Shown here one piece after another: positions 56,593-64,000 of a DNA stretch of 64,000 nucleotides. A model generated the notes under the pieces. The model searched no databases, had not been told where the DNA came from, and saw only the letters and a program-made list of their open reading frames with translations. Source of the DNA: Qipengyuania mesophila (GTDB lineage: Bacteria > Pseudomonadota > Alphaproteobacteria > Sphingomonadales > Sphingomonadaceae). How positions within the stretch are numbered: the stretch's first letter is position 1; every line of letters begins with the position of its first letter. Made by a program: the position numbers and the translations under genes. The stretch covers positions 620,001 through 684,000 of the forward strand of contig NZ_JAIGNU010000002.1 of assembly GCF_019711655.1 (NCBI RefSeq), read 5' to 3'.

Positions 56593-59529
56593 TCAGAAGC
56601 GCACTGCCGCGCGGAACTGAATACGGCGAGGAAGCGTCAGGATGCTGTTCCCTTCGATGGCCGGATCCAGAGGATCCGTGGCGTTGAAGAACCCGTCGAA
56701 ACCCGAATAGTTGGTGTTGTCGAAGGCATTGAGCAGATCGACGGCAAGTTCGATCTCTCGATCTTCACCGAAATTGATGAACTTGGCGAGAGTGAGGTTC
56801 ACTTCGCAGAACTGGAAGATGCCATCGACACAGGTCTTTTCGGGATAGGCGGAGGTGATCCGCAATTGCCCGTTATCGAAACCATTGGTCGCATCGGTCA
56901 CCTGGTAGGCGCGGCCGCTGCCGAACGTGCTCAGCGTCGAGAAACGGAAACCCCACGGCAGGTCGACCAAGCCTGAAAGCACCACGCGGTGACGCTCGTC
57001 GCCCGGACGAGGACGCCAGCCATAGGAATCGGGAACGGTGCCATCGAGGCTGAAGAGATCGTTTCCGTTCTGCTCGCCCTTCGAAAGCGTGTAGGCAATG
57101 TTCAGGCCCCAGCCGGATCGCGGAGTGTAGTTCTTGTCGAGCGTGAAATAGAGCGCCTTGTAGCGCGTATCGAGCCCGTCGTAACCGATCAGCACGTTGG
57201 CATAGCCGAAGGGCACCACCGGGGAGGTGTCACAACAGTTCCCGAGTCCTTCGTCCCGGCGGGTGGCGAAGAGATGGGTATAACCGTTGCGTCCACGCTG
57301 ATAGGAAGCGGTCACCGAAGCTTCCCAGTCGCCGAAACGATGACGGACACCTAGGCTGAACTGGTCATTCACCGGCGGCTTGGCATTTTCCGGCACGGCA
57401 AAGAGTTCGGGAAGGCCGGATGTCGACGTCTCACGCAGCGTGATAAGGCCTTCGCGCGTCAGGTAGCTCGGGTCCCAGGCGACCGTCGGCAGGCCGTTGC
57501 GAGGGGAGCCGTCTTCCGAGAAGCGGAAGACGCCGACCGGATTGCGCTGACGGGCAATCTCGTCGACCGTGTTGCTGAAGGTGTTGCGGTCGTAATAGCG
57601 CCCCGCTCCACCGAAGATCACCCACGTCCGGTCGCCGGTGAGATCGTAGGAAAATCCGATGCGCGGGGCGATGGCGCCCGTGAAGGGGTCGCGCTCGGTT
57701 CCATCGGTGATGTAGTCCTCCGGATCGAAGTAGAAGGTCGATGGGAGTGCTCGCAAGGCCGCCGCTGCCGAGGCCGGCGTGACGTAGTCGTTGTTGAACC
57801 CGTTGGTCTCGTAGTCCCACCGAACGCCGAGATTGAGTTCGAGCCGGTCGGTGACTTGCCAGTCGTCCTGAATATACACGCCAAACGACGTATTGGACGC
57901 GGTAATCAGCGAGTTCCCGAGGCCCAGACGCGCTTCTCCCGGGAAGCTGAAATCGAGGTTGTTCGCTTCGTCGACGAAGAAGGTATAGCGCGGCTGGACG
58001 AAGGCGCGATTGTCGAATTCGATATCGAGCACCTCGACGCGCGCGCCGATCTTGATCGTATGATCGTCCAACGCGGAATAGGTGAAGTCGTCCCGGATCG
58101 TATAGCTCTGCTGCTCCTCACGACGGGTGGAATCCTTGCCGCCGAAGGTCAGCACGCCGATGTACTGAAACTGGGGAAGATCGGGGTTGATCGACGTCGG
58201 ATTGAACACGTAGTCGATCATGCTCGTGCTGAATTCGTTCACGAAATCGTCGCCGTTATAGGTCCACTTGAACAAGGCGGAATCGACGCGATTCTTCTTG
58301 TTTTCGGCAGCTTCGAAGGATGTTTGGCCGCCAAAGTTCTGGATATCGGTTTCCTCGCGGCGACTGAACGACAGATCGAATACCTGACGATCGTCTGGCG
58401 TCAGCGTCAGCTTGCCAAAATAGAAGTCTCCGCGAAACGGGCTGACGAAAGCGCCTTCGAATTCGTCGATGGAACGGCCCGAACTCGCTTCGAACTGGGA
58501 CCTAAGCTCGGGGGAGCCGCCCGCGATGACGTTGAAGGCGCGATCCTGATCATTGCCTTCATAGGCAGCGAAGAAGAACAGCCTATCCTTGACGATCGGG
58601 CCACCGAGCGAAACGCCATACTGCTTGCGCTTGAATGGCGGCTCGGGAAGGTTGTTCCGTTCGTTGATGGCGTCGATCTCTGTGAGACTGCGGTCGGTAT
58701 ACTGACCGAACGCCTCGCCGTGGAATTCATTGGTGCCCGACTTGGTCACCGCGGTGACGATGGCGGACCCGGCCTCCTCGTATTCGGCCTTGTAGTTTTG
58801 CGTGAGGACGCGGAATTCCTGCACGGCCAGCTGCCCGAACGGGTTCCCGCGACTGTTCTGCTGGCCGGCGATGCCGCCTTCGCGCAGCTTGTTCTTCAGG
58901 CTCACGCCATCAACGAAAACATTGACCTGGCTGCGCGTGGCAGCACCCGACTGGATGCCCTTGTCGGTCTCGCTGTCGAGATAGACCACGCCGGGCGAAA
59001 GGGCTGCGAAAGAGAGGAAATTGCGATCGGTCTGGGGAAGCGACTTGATCTGCTCCTGCGAAACGCTGGCGCTTACCTCCCCGCCCTGTGCGGATCGGAC
59101 ACGGCCGCCGGTCACGATGATCACATTCTCGCCAACCGCGGCGGTGTCAGCATCGGCGGCCTGGCCCTCGGCAAGGTCGAAATCGAACACTGCATCCTGA
59201 GCGACGCGCACGTCGAACTGGTCGGTCCGACGGGTGCCGTCGACCGTCGTCACTTCAAGCCGGTAGGTGCCTGGACGCAACGATGCGAAAAAGTAGCTGC
59301 CGCCCGGACCAACCGGTACGGTGCGGCTCGTTCCGGTACCGACCTCAATGGCTGTTACGGTGCTGGATTCGTCCGCCCCGGTGATCGTCCCGCGTAACGA
59401 CCCGCTCGTATCCTGGGCATGGGCGGGAGCGGCCAGGCCGACCGCCAGCGCGCCGGTCGCACAGCCGAGCACGAGCGCCGAGGCCATCCGACCCGCCACG
59501 GACATACGATTCTTACGCGAAAAGAACAT
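56593..59529 (-). CDS. Oar-like TonB-dependent receptor with carboxypeptidase-regulatory domain
   Basis: A 978-residue outer-membrane receptor. A long signal peptide ends AHAQ. A carboxypeptidase-regulatory-like beta domain covers about 45-115 (GSLRGTITGADESS, LRPGTYRLEVTTVDGT). A plug follows with VIIVTGGRV and KSLPQTDRNFLSFAALSPGV, then a barrel ending RRIQFRAAVRF. GAGGAG sits just ahead of the ATG. The sequence is closest to the Oar group, whose ligands can be large peptides or glycans; next to GH144 and GH3 genes a beta-glucan is likely. It is divergent from the GH3 gene across a LacI operator. Confidence 0.92.
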   Translation of the reverse strand: MFFSRKNRMSVAGRMASALVLGCATGALAVGLAAPAHAQDTSGSLRGTITGADESSTVTAIEVGTGTSRTVPVGPGGSYFFASLRPGTYRLEVTTVDGTRRTDQFDVRVAQDAVFDFDLAEGQAADADTAAVGENVIIVTGGRVRSAQGGEVSASVSQEQIKSLPQTDRNFLSFAALSPGVVYLDSETDKGIQSGAATRSQVNVFVDGVSLKNKLREGGIAGQQNSRGNPFGQLAVQEFRVLTQNYKAEYEEAGSAIVTAVTKSGTNEFHGEAFGQYTDRSLTEIDAINERNNLPEPPFKRKQYGVSLGGPIVKDRLFFFAAYEGNDQDRAFNVIAGGSPELRSQFEASSGRSIDEFEGAFVSPFRGDFYFGKLTLTPDDRQVFDLSFSRREETDIQNFGGQTSFEAAENKKNRVDSALFKWTYNGDDFVNEFSTSMIDYVFNPTSINPDLPQFQYIGVLTFGGKDSTRREEQQSYTIRDDFTYSALDDHTIKIGARVEVLDIEFDNRAFVQPRYTFFVDEANNLDFSFPGEARLGLGNSLITASNTSFGVYIQDDWQVTDRLELNLGVRWDYETNGFNNDYVTPASAAAALRALPSTFYFDPEDYITDGTERDPFTGAIAPRIGFSYDLTGDRTWVIFGGAGRYYDRNTFSNTVDEIARQRNPVGVFRFSEDGSPRNGLPTVAWDPSYLTREGLITLRETSTSGLPELFAVPENAKPPVNDQFSLGVRHRFGDWEASVTASYQRGRNGYTHLFATRRDEGLGNCCDTSPVVPFGYANVLIGYDGLDTRYKALYFTLDKNYTPRSGWGLNIAYTLSKGEQNGNDLFSLDGTVPDSYGWRPRPGDERHRVVLSGLVDLPWGFRFSTLSTFGSGRAYQVTDATNGFDNGQLRITSAYPEKTCVDGIFQFCEVNLTLAKFINFGEDREIELAVDLLNAFDNTNYSGFDGFFNATDPLDPAIEGNSILTLPRRIQFRAAVRF

Positions 59530-59623
59530 TTCCACTCCTCCCCAAACAGACCCGATTCTTGGGCGTTTTTCCGGGCCCGCACCCTCTTTCAGGGGCTTGA
59601 CCATCTTTATTTGCGAATACTCT

Positions 59624-59637
59624 TGTAACCGGTTTCA
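59624..59637. promoter_or_regulatory. LacI-type operator TGTAACCGGTTTCA
   Basis: A near-perfect palindrome (TGTAACCGGTTACA with one change) in the 204-bp region between the divergent receptor and GH3 genes. It could control both directions. The same motif precedes the esterase gene at 54054. Confidence 0.65.
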
Positions 59638-59733
59638 TTCGCCCTGTATAGCCTTGTTGCACGATCCCGGCTCGGGCAGCCCGAGCACGACAAGAATTGG
59701 ATCGATCGATACTATCGCGATGGGGAGGCATGC

Positions 59734-62064
59734 ATGCGCAAGGCTCGAGCAATTCTGACGGTGGCAATTCCAGTTCTGGTCGGAGCTTGCGCCCCCACGA
59801 TTCCGCCGGTGGCGCAGGCCCCGGCGCCATCGACCGATGTCACGGCGGTCGCCGAAGAACGCGCCACGCCCGCATGGGCCCGGCCCGATGCCAAGATGGA
59901 CGCCTTCATCGACGACCTCATGGCGCGCATGACGCTCGACGAGAAGATCGGTCAGCTCACGCTGCTCACCAGCGATTGGGAATCGACCGGTCCGACGATG
60001 CGCGATACGTACAAGCAGGACATCAAGTCGGGCCGCGTGGGCGCGATCTTCAACGCCTATACAGCGAAATACACCACCGAACTGCAGCGCGTCGCGGTGG
60101 AGGAAACCCGCCTCGGCATCCCGCTGCTGTTCGGATACGATGTCATCCACGGCCACCGTACGATCTTCCCGATCTCGCTCGGCGAAGCCGCCAGCTGGGA
60201 CATGCAGGCAATCGAGAAGTCGGCCCGCGTCTCGGCGCAGGAAGCGTCGGCGGAAGGGATCCACTGGACCTTCTCGCCCATGGTCGACATCGCGCGCGAC
60301 GCGCGCTGGGGACGCATTTCCGAAGGCGCCGGGGAAGACGTCTATCTCGGCCAGAAGATCGCCGCCGCGCGCGTTCACGGCTATCAGGGCGACGACCTGC
60401 GGGCGACCGACACCGTCCTCGCCACCGCCAAGCATTTCGCCGCCTACGGCGCCGCGCAGGCGGGGCGCGACTATCACACCGTCGACATTTCGGAGCGCAC
60501 CCTGCGCGACGTTTACCTGCCCCCGTTCGAGGCGGCGGTGGACGCGGGCGTGGCCAGCTTCATGACCAGCTTCAACGAATATGACGGGGTTCCGGCCAGC
60601 GGCAACAAATACCTGCTGACCGATGTATTGCGCGACAAATGGGGCTTCGACGGCTTCGTCGTCACCGACTATACCTCGATCAACGAGATGGTGCCGCACG
60701 GCTATGCCAAGAATCTGGCTCAGGCCGGCGAGCAGGCGATCAACGCCGGCGTGGACATGGACATGCAAGGCGCCGTCTACATGGAGAACCTCGCCAAGTC
60801 GGTGGCCGAAGGCCGCGTCGACACGGCGACGATCGATCGCGCGGTGCGCCGCATTGTCGAGGCGAAATACCGTCTCGGCCTGTTCGAAGACCCGTACCGC
60901 TATGCCGATGCGGAGCGCGAGAAGGCGACGCTCTACAAGCCCGAATTCCTCGAGGCGGCGCGCGACGTGGCCCGCCGGTCGATGGTGCTGCTTCGCAACG
61001 AAGGCGATGTATTGCCGCTGGCCGCAGGTGCGAAGAAGATCGCCCTGATCGGTCCGCTCGGCGACAGCAAGCCCGACATGATCGGGAGCTGGGCCGCGGG
61101 CGGCGATCGCCAGACCCGGCCGGTGACCATCCTCGAAGGCCTGCGTGCACGCGCGCAGTCGGGCACGACCGTTTCCTATGCCAAGGGCGCATCCTACGAC
61201 TTCTCGGCAGCAGGGAGCACCGACGGATTTGCCGAAGCGCTCGCTCTGGCGGGCAAGTCGGACATCATCATCGCCGTGATGGGCGAGAAATGGGACATGA
61301 CCGGTGAGGCTGCGAGCCGCACTTCGCTCGATCTCCCGGGCAACCAGGAGGCGCTGCTCGAGCGCCTCGTCGCGACCGGCAAGCCCGTGGTGCTCGTGCT
61401 GCTCAGCGGGCGCCCCAATTCGGTCGAATGGGCATCGAAGAATGTGCCCGCCATCCTCCATGCCTGGTATCCCGGCACGCAGGGCGGCCATGCAGTCGCC
61501 GACGTCCTGTTCGGCGACTACAATCCCTCGGGCAAGCTTCCGGTGACCTTCCCGCGCACCGTGGGGCAGGTCCCGATCCACTACGACATGAAGCACACCG
61601 GGCGGCCGATCGAGCTTGGCGCGCCGGGGGCGAAATACGTCTCGCGCTATCTCAACACGCCCAACGACCCGCTCTACCGCTTCGGCTACGGCCTCAGCTA
61701 TACCGACTTCGCCTATTCGCCGGTGACGCTCGGCAGCACGAGCATGGGCCCGCGCGGATCGATCACGGCCAGCGCCACCGTCACCAACACGGGCAAGCGC
61801 GCCGGCGAAGAGGTCGTGCAGCTATATGTGCAGGATCTGGTCGGTTCGGTGACCCGACCGGTGCAGCAGCTCAAGGGGTTCGAGAAGATCCTGCTGCAGC
61901 CGGGCGAAAGCCGGACCGTGACCTTCGAACTGCATCCGGAAGACCTCGCCTTCACCCGCGCCGACATGACGCACGGATGGGAGCCGGGCGAATTCCGGCT
62001 GTGGATCGCCCCCAGCTCGGGCGCGCAAGCGAGCACGCCGGTCAGCTTCACCCTGACGGAGTAG
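59734..62064 (+). CDS. GH3 beta-glucosidase lipoprotein (BglX-like)
   Basis: A 776-residue periplasmic lipoprotein (lipobox VGAC). The GH3 barrel has MTLDEKIGQLTLL, the Lys-His substrate motif ATAKHFAAYG, TSFNEYDGVPASGN and the nucleophile Asp in GFDGFVVTDYTS. The alpha/beta sandwich and fibronectin-like domain follow. All catalytic features missing from the GH3-like protein at 22829 are intact here. GGGGAGG lies five bases upstream. It should cleave beta-linked gluco-oligosaccharides and is followed by the sulfatase gene after five bases. Confidence 0.94.
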   Translation: MRKARAILTVAIPVLVGACAPTIPPVAQAPAPSTDVTAVAEERATPAWARPDAKMDAFIDDLMARMTLDEKIGQLTLLTSDWESTGPTMRDTYKQDIKSGRVGAIFNAYTAKYTTELQRVAVEETRLGIPLLFGYDVIHGHRTIFPISLGEAASWDMQAIEKSARVSAQEASAEGIHWTFSPMVDIARDARWGRISEGAGEDVYLGQKIAAARVHGYQGDDLRATDTVLATAKHFAAYGAAQAGRDYHTVDISERTLRDVYLPPFEAAVDAGVASFMTSFNEYDGVPASGNKYLLTDVLRDKWGFDGFVVTDYTSINEMVPHGYAKNLAQAGEQAINAGVDMDMQGAVYMENLAKSVAEGRVDTATIDRAVRRIVEAKYRLGLFEDPYRYADAEREKATLYKPEFLEAARDVARRSMVLLRNEGDVLPLAAGAKKIALIGPLGDSKPDMIGSWAAGGDRQTRPVTILEGLRARAQSGTTVSYAKGASYDFSAAGSTDGFAEALALAGKSDIIIAVMGEKWDMTGEAASRTSLDLPGNQEALLERLVATGKPVVLVLLSGRPNSVEWASKNVPAILHAWYPGTQGGHAVADVLFGDYNPSGKLPVTFPRTVGQVPIHYDMKHTGRPIELGAPGAKYVSRYLNTPNDPLYRFGYGLSYTDFAYSPVTLGSTSMGPRGSITASATVTNTGKRAGEEVVQLYVQDLVGSVTRPVQQLKGFEKILLQPGESRTVTFELHPEDLAFTRADMTHGWEPGEFRLWIAPSSGAQASTPVSFTLTE

Positions 62065-62069
62065 CGGCC

Positions 62070-63725
62070 GTGTTCCGCTTCACCGTCACGATCGTCGCCG
62101 CGCTGTCGCTATCGGCCTGCGCGGCGGCGCCGTCCGGGCACCGCGTGGCCGAGCCAGCACCCCCGCAAGAACGCCGGCCGAACATCATCTTCATCATGTC
62201 CGACGACCATGCGCAGGCCGCGATCTCGGCCTATGGCACCGAGATCGGCAAGCTCGCGCCGACGCCCAACATCGACCGGATCGCCCGCAACGGCGCGCTG
62301 TTCGAGAACAGCTACGTCACCAATTCGCTGTGCGGTCCAAGCCGGGCAACGATGCTGACCGGCCAGTTCAGCCACATGCACGGCTTCACCAAGAACGGGC
62401 AGAAGTTCGACAATGCCAGCTGGAACTGGGTGCGTGCGCTCGGGCAGTCCGGATACCAGACCGCCATGTTCGGCAAATGGCACCTCAACCATTCACCCGA
62501 AGGTGCCGGGATCGACGACTGGAAGGTGCTCGACGACCAGGGCGAGTACTACAATCCCGACATCATCACGCCCGAGGGAAAGACACGGGTCGAAGGCTAC
62601 GCCACCGATCTCGTCACCGACTACAGCCTCGACTGGCTGAAGAATCGCGATCCGGACAAGCCCTTCGCGATCCTCATCCATCACAAGGCGCCGCACCGCA
62701 ATTTCATGCCCGCGATCCGCCACATCCAGCGTTATCTCGGCACCGAGTTTCCCGTGCCGACCAATTACTTCGACCACTACGACGGTCGCCCCGCCGCTGC
62801 GGCGCAGGAAATGAACATCTACCGCGACATGTACGAAGGGCACGATCTCAAGATGACCACGCGGGTCGGCACGACCGAGCTGCGCTACAATCGCTGGCCC
62901 GGCGCCTTCGAGCGCATGACGCCCGAACAGCGGGCGAAGTGGGACGCGCTCCACCAGGCGGACAATGACGCGATGAACGCCGCCGGCCTCGAAGGGCGCG
63001 AGATGGCGCTGTGGAAGTACCAGCGCTACATGGACGAATACCTCGGCACCGTCGCCGCCGTCGACGAGGGCGTCGGCCGCGTGCTCGACTGGCTCGAGGC
63101 GTCGGGGGAGGCGAACAACACGATTGTCGTCTACACATCGGACCAGGGCTTTTACCTCGGCGAACACGGCTGGTTCGACAAGCGCTTCATGTACGAGGAA
63201 TCGCTCCGGACGCCGCTGCTGATGCAGTATCCCGGCCATATCGCACCCGGCAGCCATGTGCGCGTGCCGGTCGAGAACGTCGACTACGCGCCGACCTTCC
63301 TCGATTTCGCCGGGCTCGCTCCGCGCGACACCATCCAGGGACGGTCCATGCGCGAAGTGGTCGAAGGCCGCCCGCCGGCCGACTGGCGCAAGGACGTCTA
63401 CTACCACTACTACGAGTACCCCGGGTTCCACTCGGTGCGCGCGCATTACGGCGTGAAGTCGGGCCGCTACAAGCTGATGCGCTTTTACGGCGATATCAAC
63501 GGGTGGGAATTCTACGACCTCGAGAGCGATCGAGGCGAGATGCACAACCGGATCGACGACCCCGCTGTCCAGCCGATCGTCGCGGACCTCAAACGCAAGC
63601 TGATCCGGCTCCGCGAACAATATCGCGACACCGACGGTCCGGCTGTCGGCGATCCTCTCTCGGACGTCGCAAAGGGGCAGCGCGATGCCGACGTGGCGGC
63701 GGGACTAGGCCATCACGCTCATTGA
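62070..63725 (+). CDS. Type I sulfatase lipoprotein
   Basis: A 551-residue alkaline-phosphatase-fold sulfatase with lipobox LSAC. Metal ligands lie in IIFIMSDDHAQ. LCGPSRATMLTG is the CxPSR formylglycine motif, so activation by a sulfatase-maturing enzyme is required. GKWHLNH and YTSDQGFYLGEHGWFDKR are further family motifs. The start is GTG at 62070, six bases after the GH3 stop; the frame is open much further up but overlaps GH3. The pair suggests that the polysaccharide targeted here is sulfated, as many marine glycans are. Confidence 0.93.
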   Translation: MFRFTVTIVAALSLSACAAAPSGHRVAEPAPPQERRPNIIFIMSDDHAQAAISAYGTEIGKLAPTPNIDRIARNGALFENSYVTNSLCGPSRATMLTGQFSHMHGFTKNGQKFDNASWNWVRALGQSGYQTAMFGKWHLNHSPEGAGIDDWKVLDDQGEYYNPDIITPEGKTRVEGYATDLVTDYSLDWLKNRDPDKPFAILIHHKAPHRNFMPAIRHIQRYLGTEFPVPTNYFDHYDGRPAAAAQEMNIYRDMYEGHDLKMTTRVGTTELRYNRWPGAFERMTPEQRAKWDALHQADNDAMNAAGLEGREMALWKYQRYMDEYLGTVAAVDEGVGRVLDWLEASGEANNTIVVYTSDQGFYLGEHGWFDKRFMYEESLRTPLLMQYPGHIAPGSHVRVPVENVDYAPTFLDFAGLAPRDTIQGRSMREVVEGRPPADWRKDVYYHYYEYPGFHSVRAHYGVKSGRYKLMRFYGDINGWEFYDLESDRGEMHNRIDDPAVQPIVADLKRKLIRLREQYRDTDGPAVGDPLSDVAKGQRDADVAAGLGHHAH

Positions 63726-63816
63726 TATGTCGGTGGTCCCGGCCGTTGTAGAGCTACGTTCTCACACACGCCTGCCGCCCCGATCCCGAGGGGGCCTCGA
63801 TCGATCGGCGAGATGG

Positions 63817-64000
63817 TCAACGCGCCGGGCGAAGGGAGACGGCAAAGCCGCCACCGGCCTCCATCGCGAGCGTCAACGCGTCCCCTCCACGGACGGCGCG
63901 CTTCTCCCGCACCATGGCGAAACGGTCGCCTTCGATGCCGCCACCAGGCCCGTCGCGCCAGATTTCGGCAGTGTATCGCTTGCCGGCGGGGAGGAAAGAC
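63817..64000 (-). CDS. GH97 glycoside hydrolase, C-terminal end only
   Basis: Reading from the window edge on the minus strand, about 60 residues precede a TGA at 63817. They show AGKRYTAEIWRDGPGGG, RAVRGGDALTLAMEAGGGFAVSLRPAR, the same C-terminal sandwich as the GH97 at 24997 (GKRYRAEIYRD, GETLDLRMAPGGGFAVRF). It is therefore the end of a second GH97 whose body lies outside the window. It converges with the sulfatase gene and may be the alpha-glucosidase or alpha-galactosidase of this locus. Confidence 0.8.
   Translation of the reverse strand, partial: SFLPAGKRYTAEIWRDGPGGGIEGDRFAMVREKRAVRGGDALTLAMEAGGGFAVSLRPAR

Noticed and set aside
63726-63816. Terminator between the sulfatase and the second GH97
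   Set aside because: A small CGAGG/CCTCG stem is present, but it lacks a T-run and a longer stem.

Overview
This window looks like a chromosomal segment of a high-GC marine or freshwater alphaproteobacterium of the Sphingomonadales, most likely an Erythrobacteraceae member. The reasons are the split metH, the tandem glycine riboswitch in front of gcvT-gcvH-gcvPA-gcvPB, a malA-type TonB receptor cluster with LacI, MFS and GH13 genes, and the many TonB-receptor and glycoside-hydrolase loci. This placement is inference from gene content; no rRNA or tRNA is present. Genes are densely packed, and most operons are joined by ATGA or GTGA stop/start overlaps.

Layout. (1) 1-8995, minus strand: a CHASE2 adenylate/guanylate cyclase and a secreted FecR-like protein. 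Downstream is a coupled operon of a c554-type multiheme cytochrome, a lipoprotein with two GlcG/HbpS-type domains, an outer-membrane barrel and a second multiheme cytochrome cut by the window edge. It resembles an outer-membrane electron conduit. (2) 9090-13915, minus: the glycine cleavage operon with its tandem glycine riboswitch. (3) 14002-22697, minus: a methionine/one-carbon operon running from an ArsR-methyltransferase fusion through metF and split metH, then on to a TSUP transporter, a serine hydrolase and a PhyH dioxygenase. (4) 22829-39286: an alpha-glucan (maltose/starch) locus with GH97, three GH13 enzymes, a tryptophan-halogenase-like gene, a TonB receptor, a LacI regulator and an MFS permease. 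A GH3-like protein with lost catalytic residues lies beside it.

(5) 39294-51589 is the most unusual part and looks like a specialised-metabolite cluster. One minus-strand operon (50751 to 45017) encodes a prolyl-S-PCP dehydrogenase-like acyl-CoA dehydrogenase, a proline-type adenylation enzyme, a free carrier protein, a PltA/Bmp2-type flavin halogenase, and a fusion of an LpxL-like acyltransferase with a SAM methyltransferase. The first four match the known route L-proline to pyrrolyl-2-carboxyl-S-PCP to halopyrrolyl-S-PCP. Around them sit a double sulfotransferase, two glycosyltransferases, an ABC exporter and a proline-3-hydroxylase-like oxygenase. The product could be a halogenated-pyrrole ester or amide of a sulfated or glycosylated acceptor; that last step is inference.

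(6) 51617-64000: a second sugar locus with an MFS permease, a LacI regulator, an esterase, a GH144/COG5368 lipoprotein, an Oar-like TonB receptor, a GH3 beta-glucosidase lipoprotein, a sulfatase and the end of a second GH97. Two copies of a TGTAACCG-type palindrome tie the LacI gene to its likely targets.
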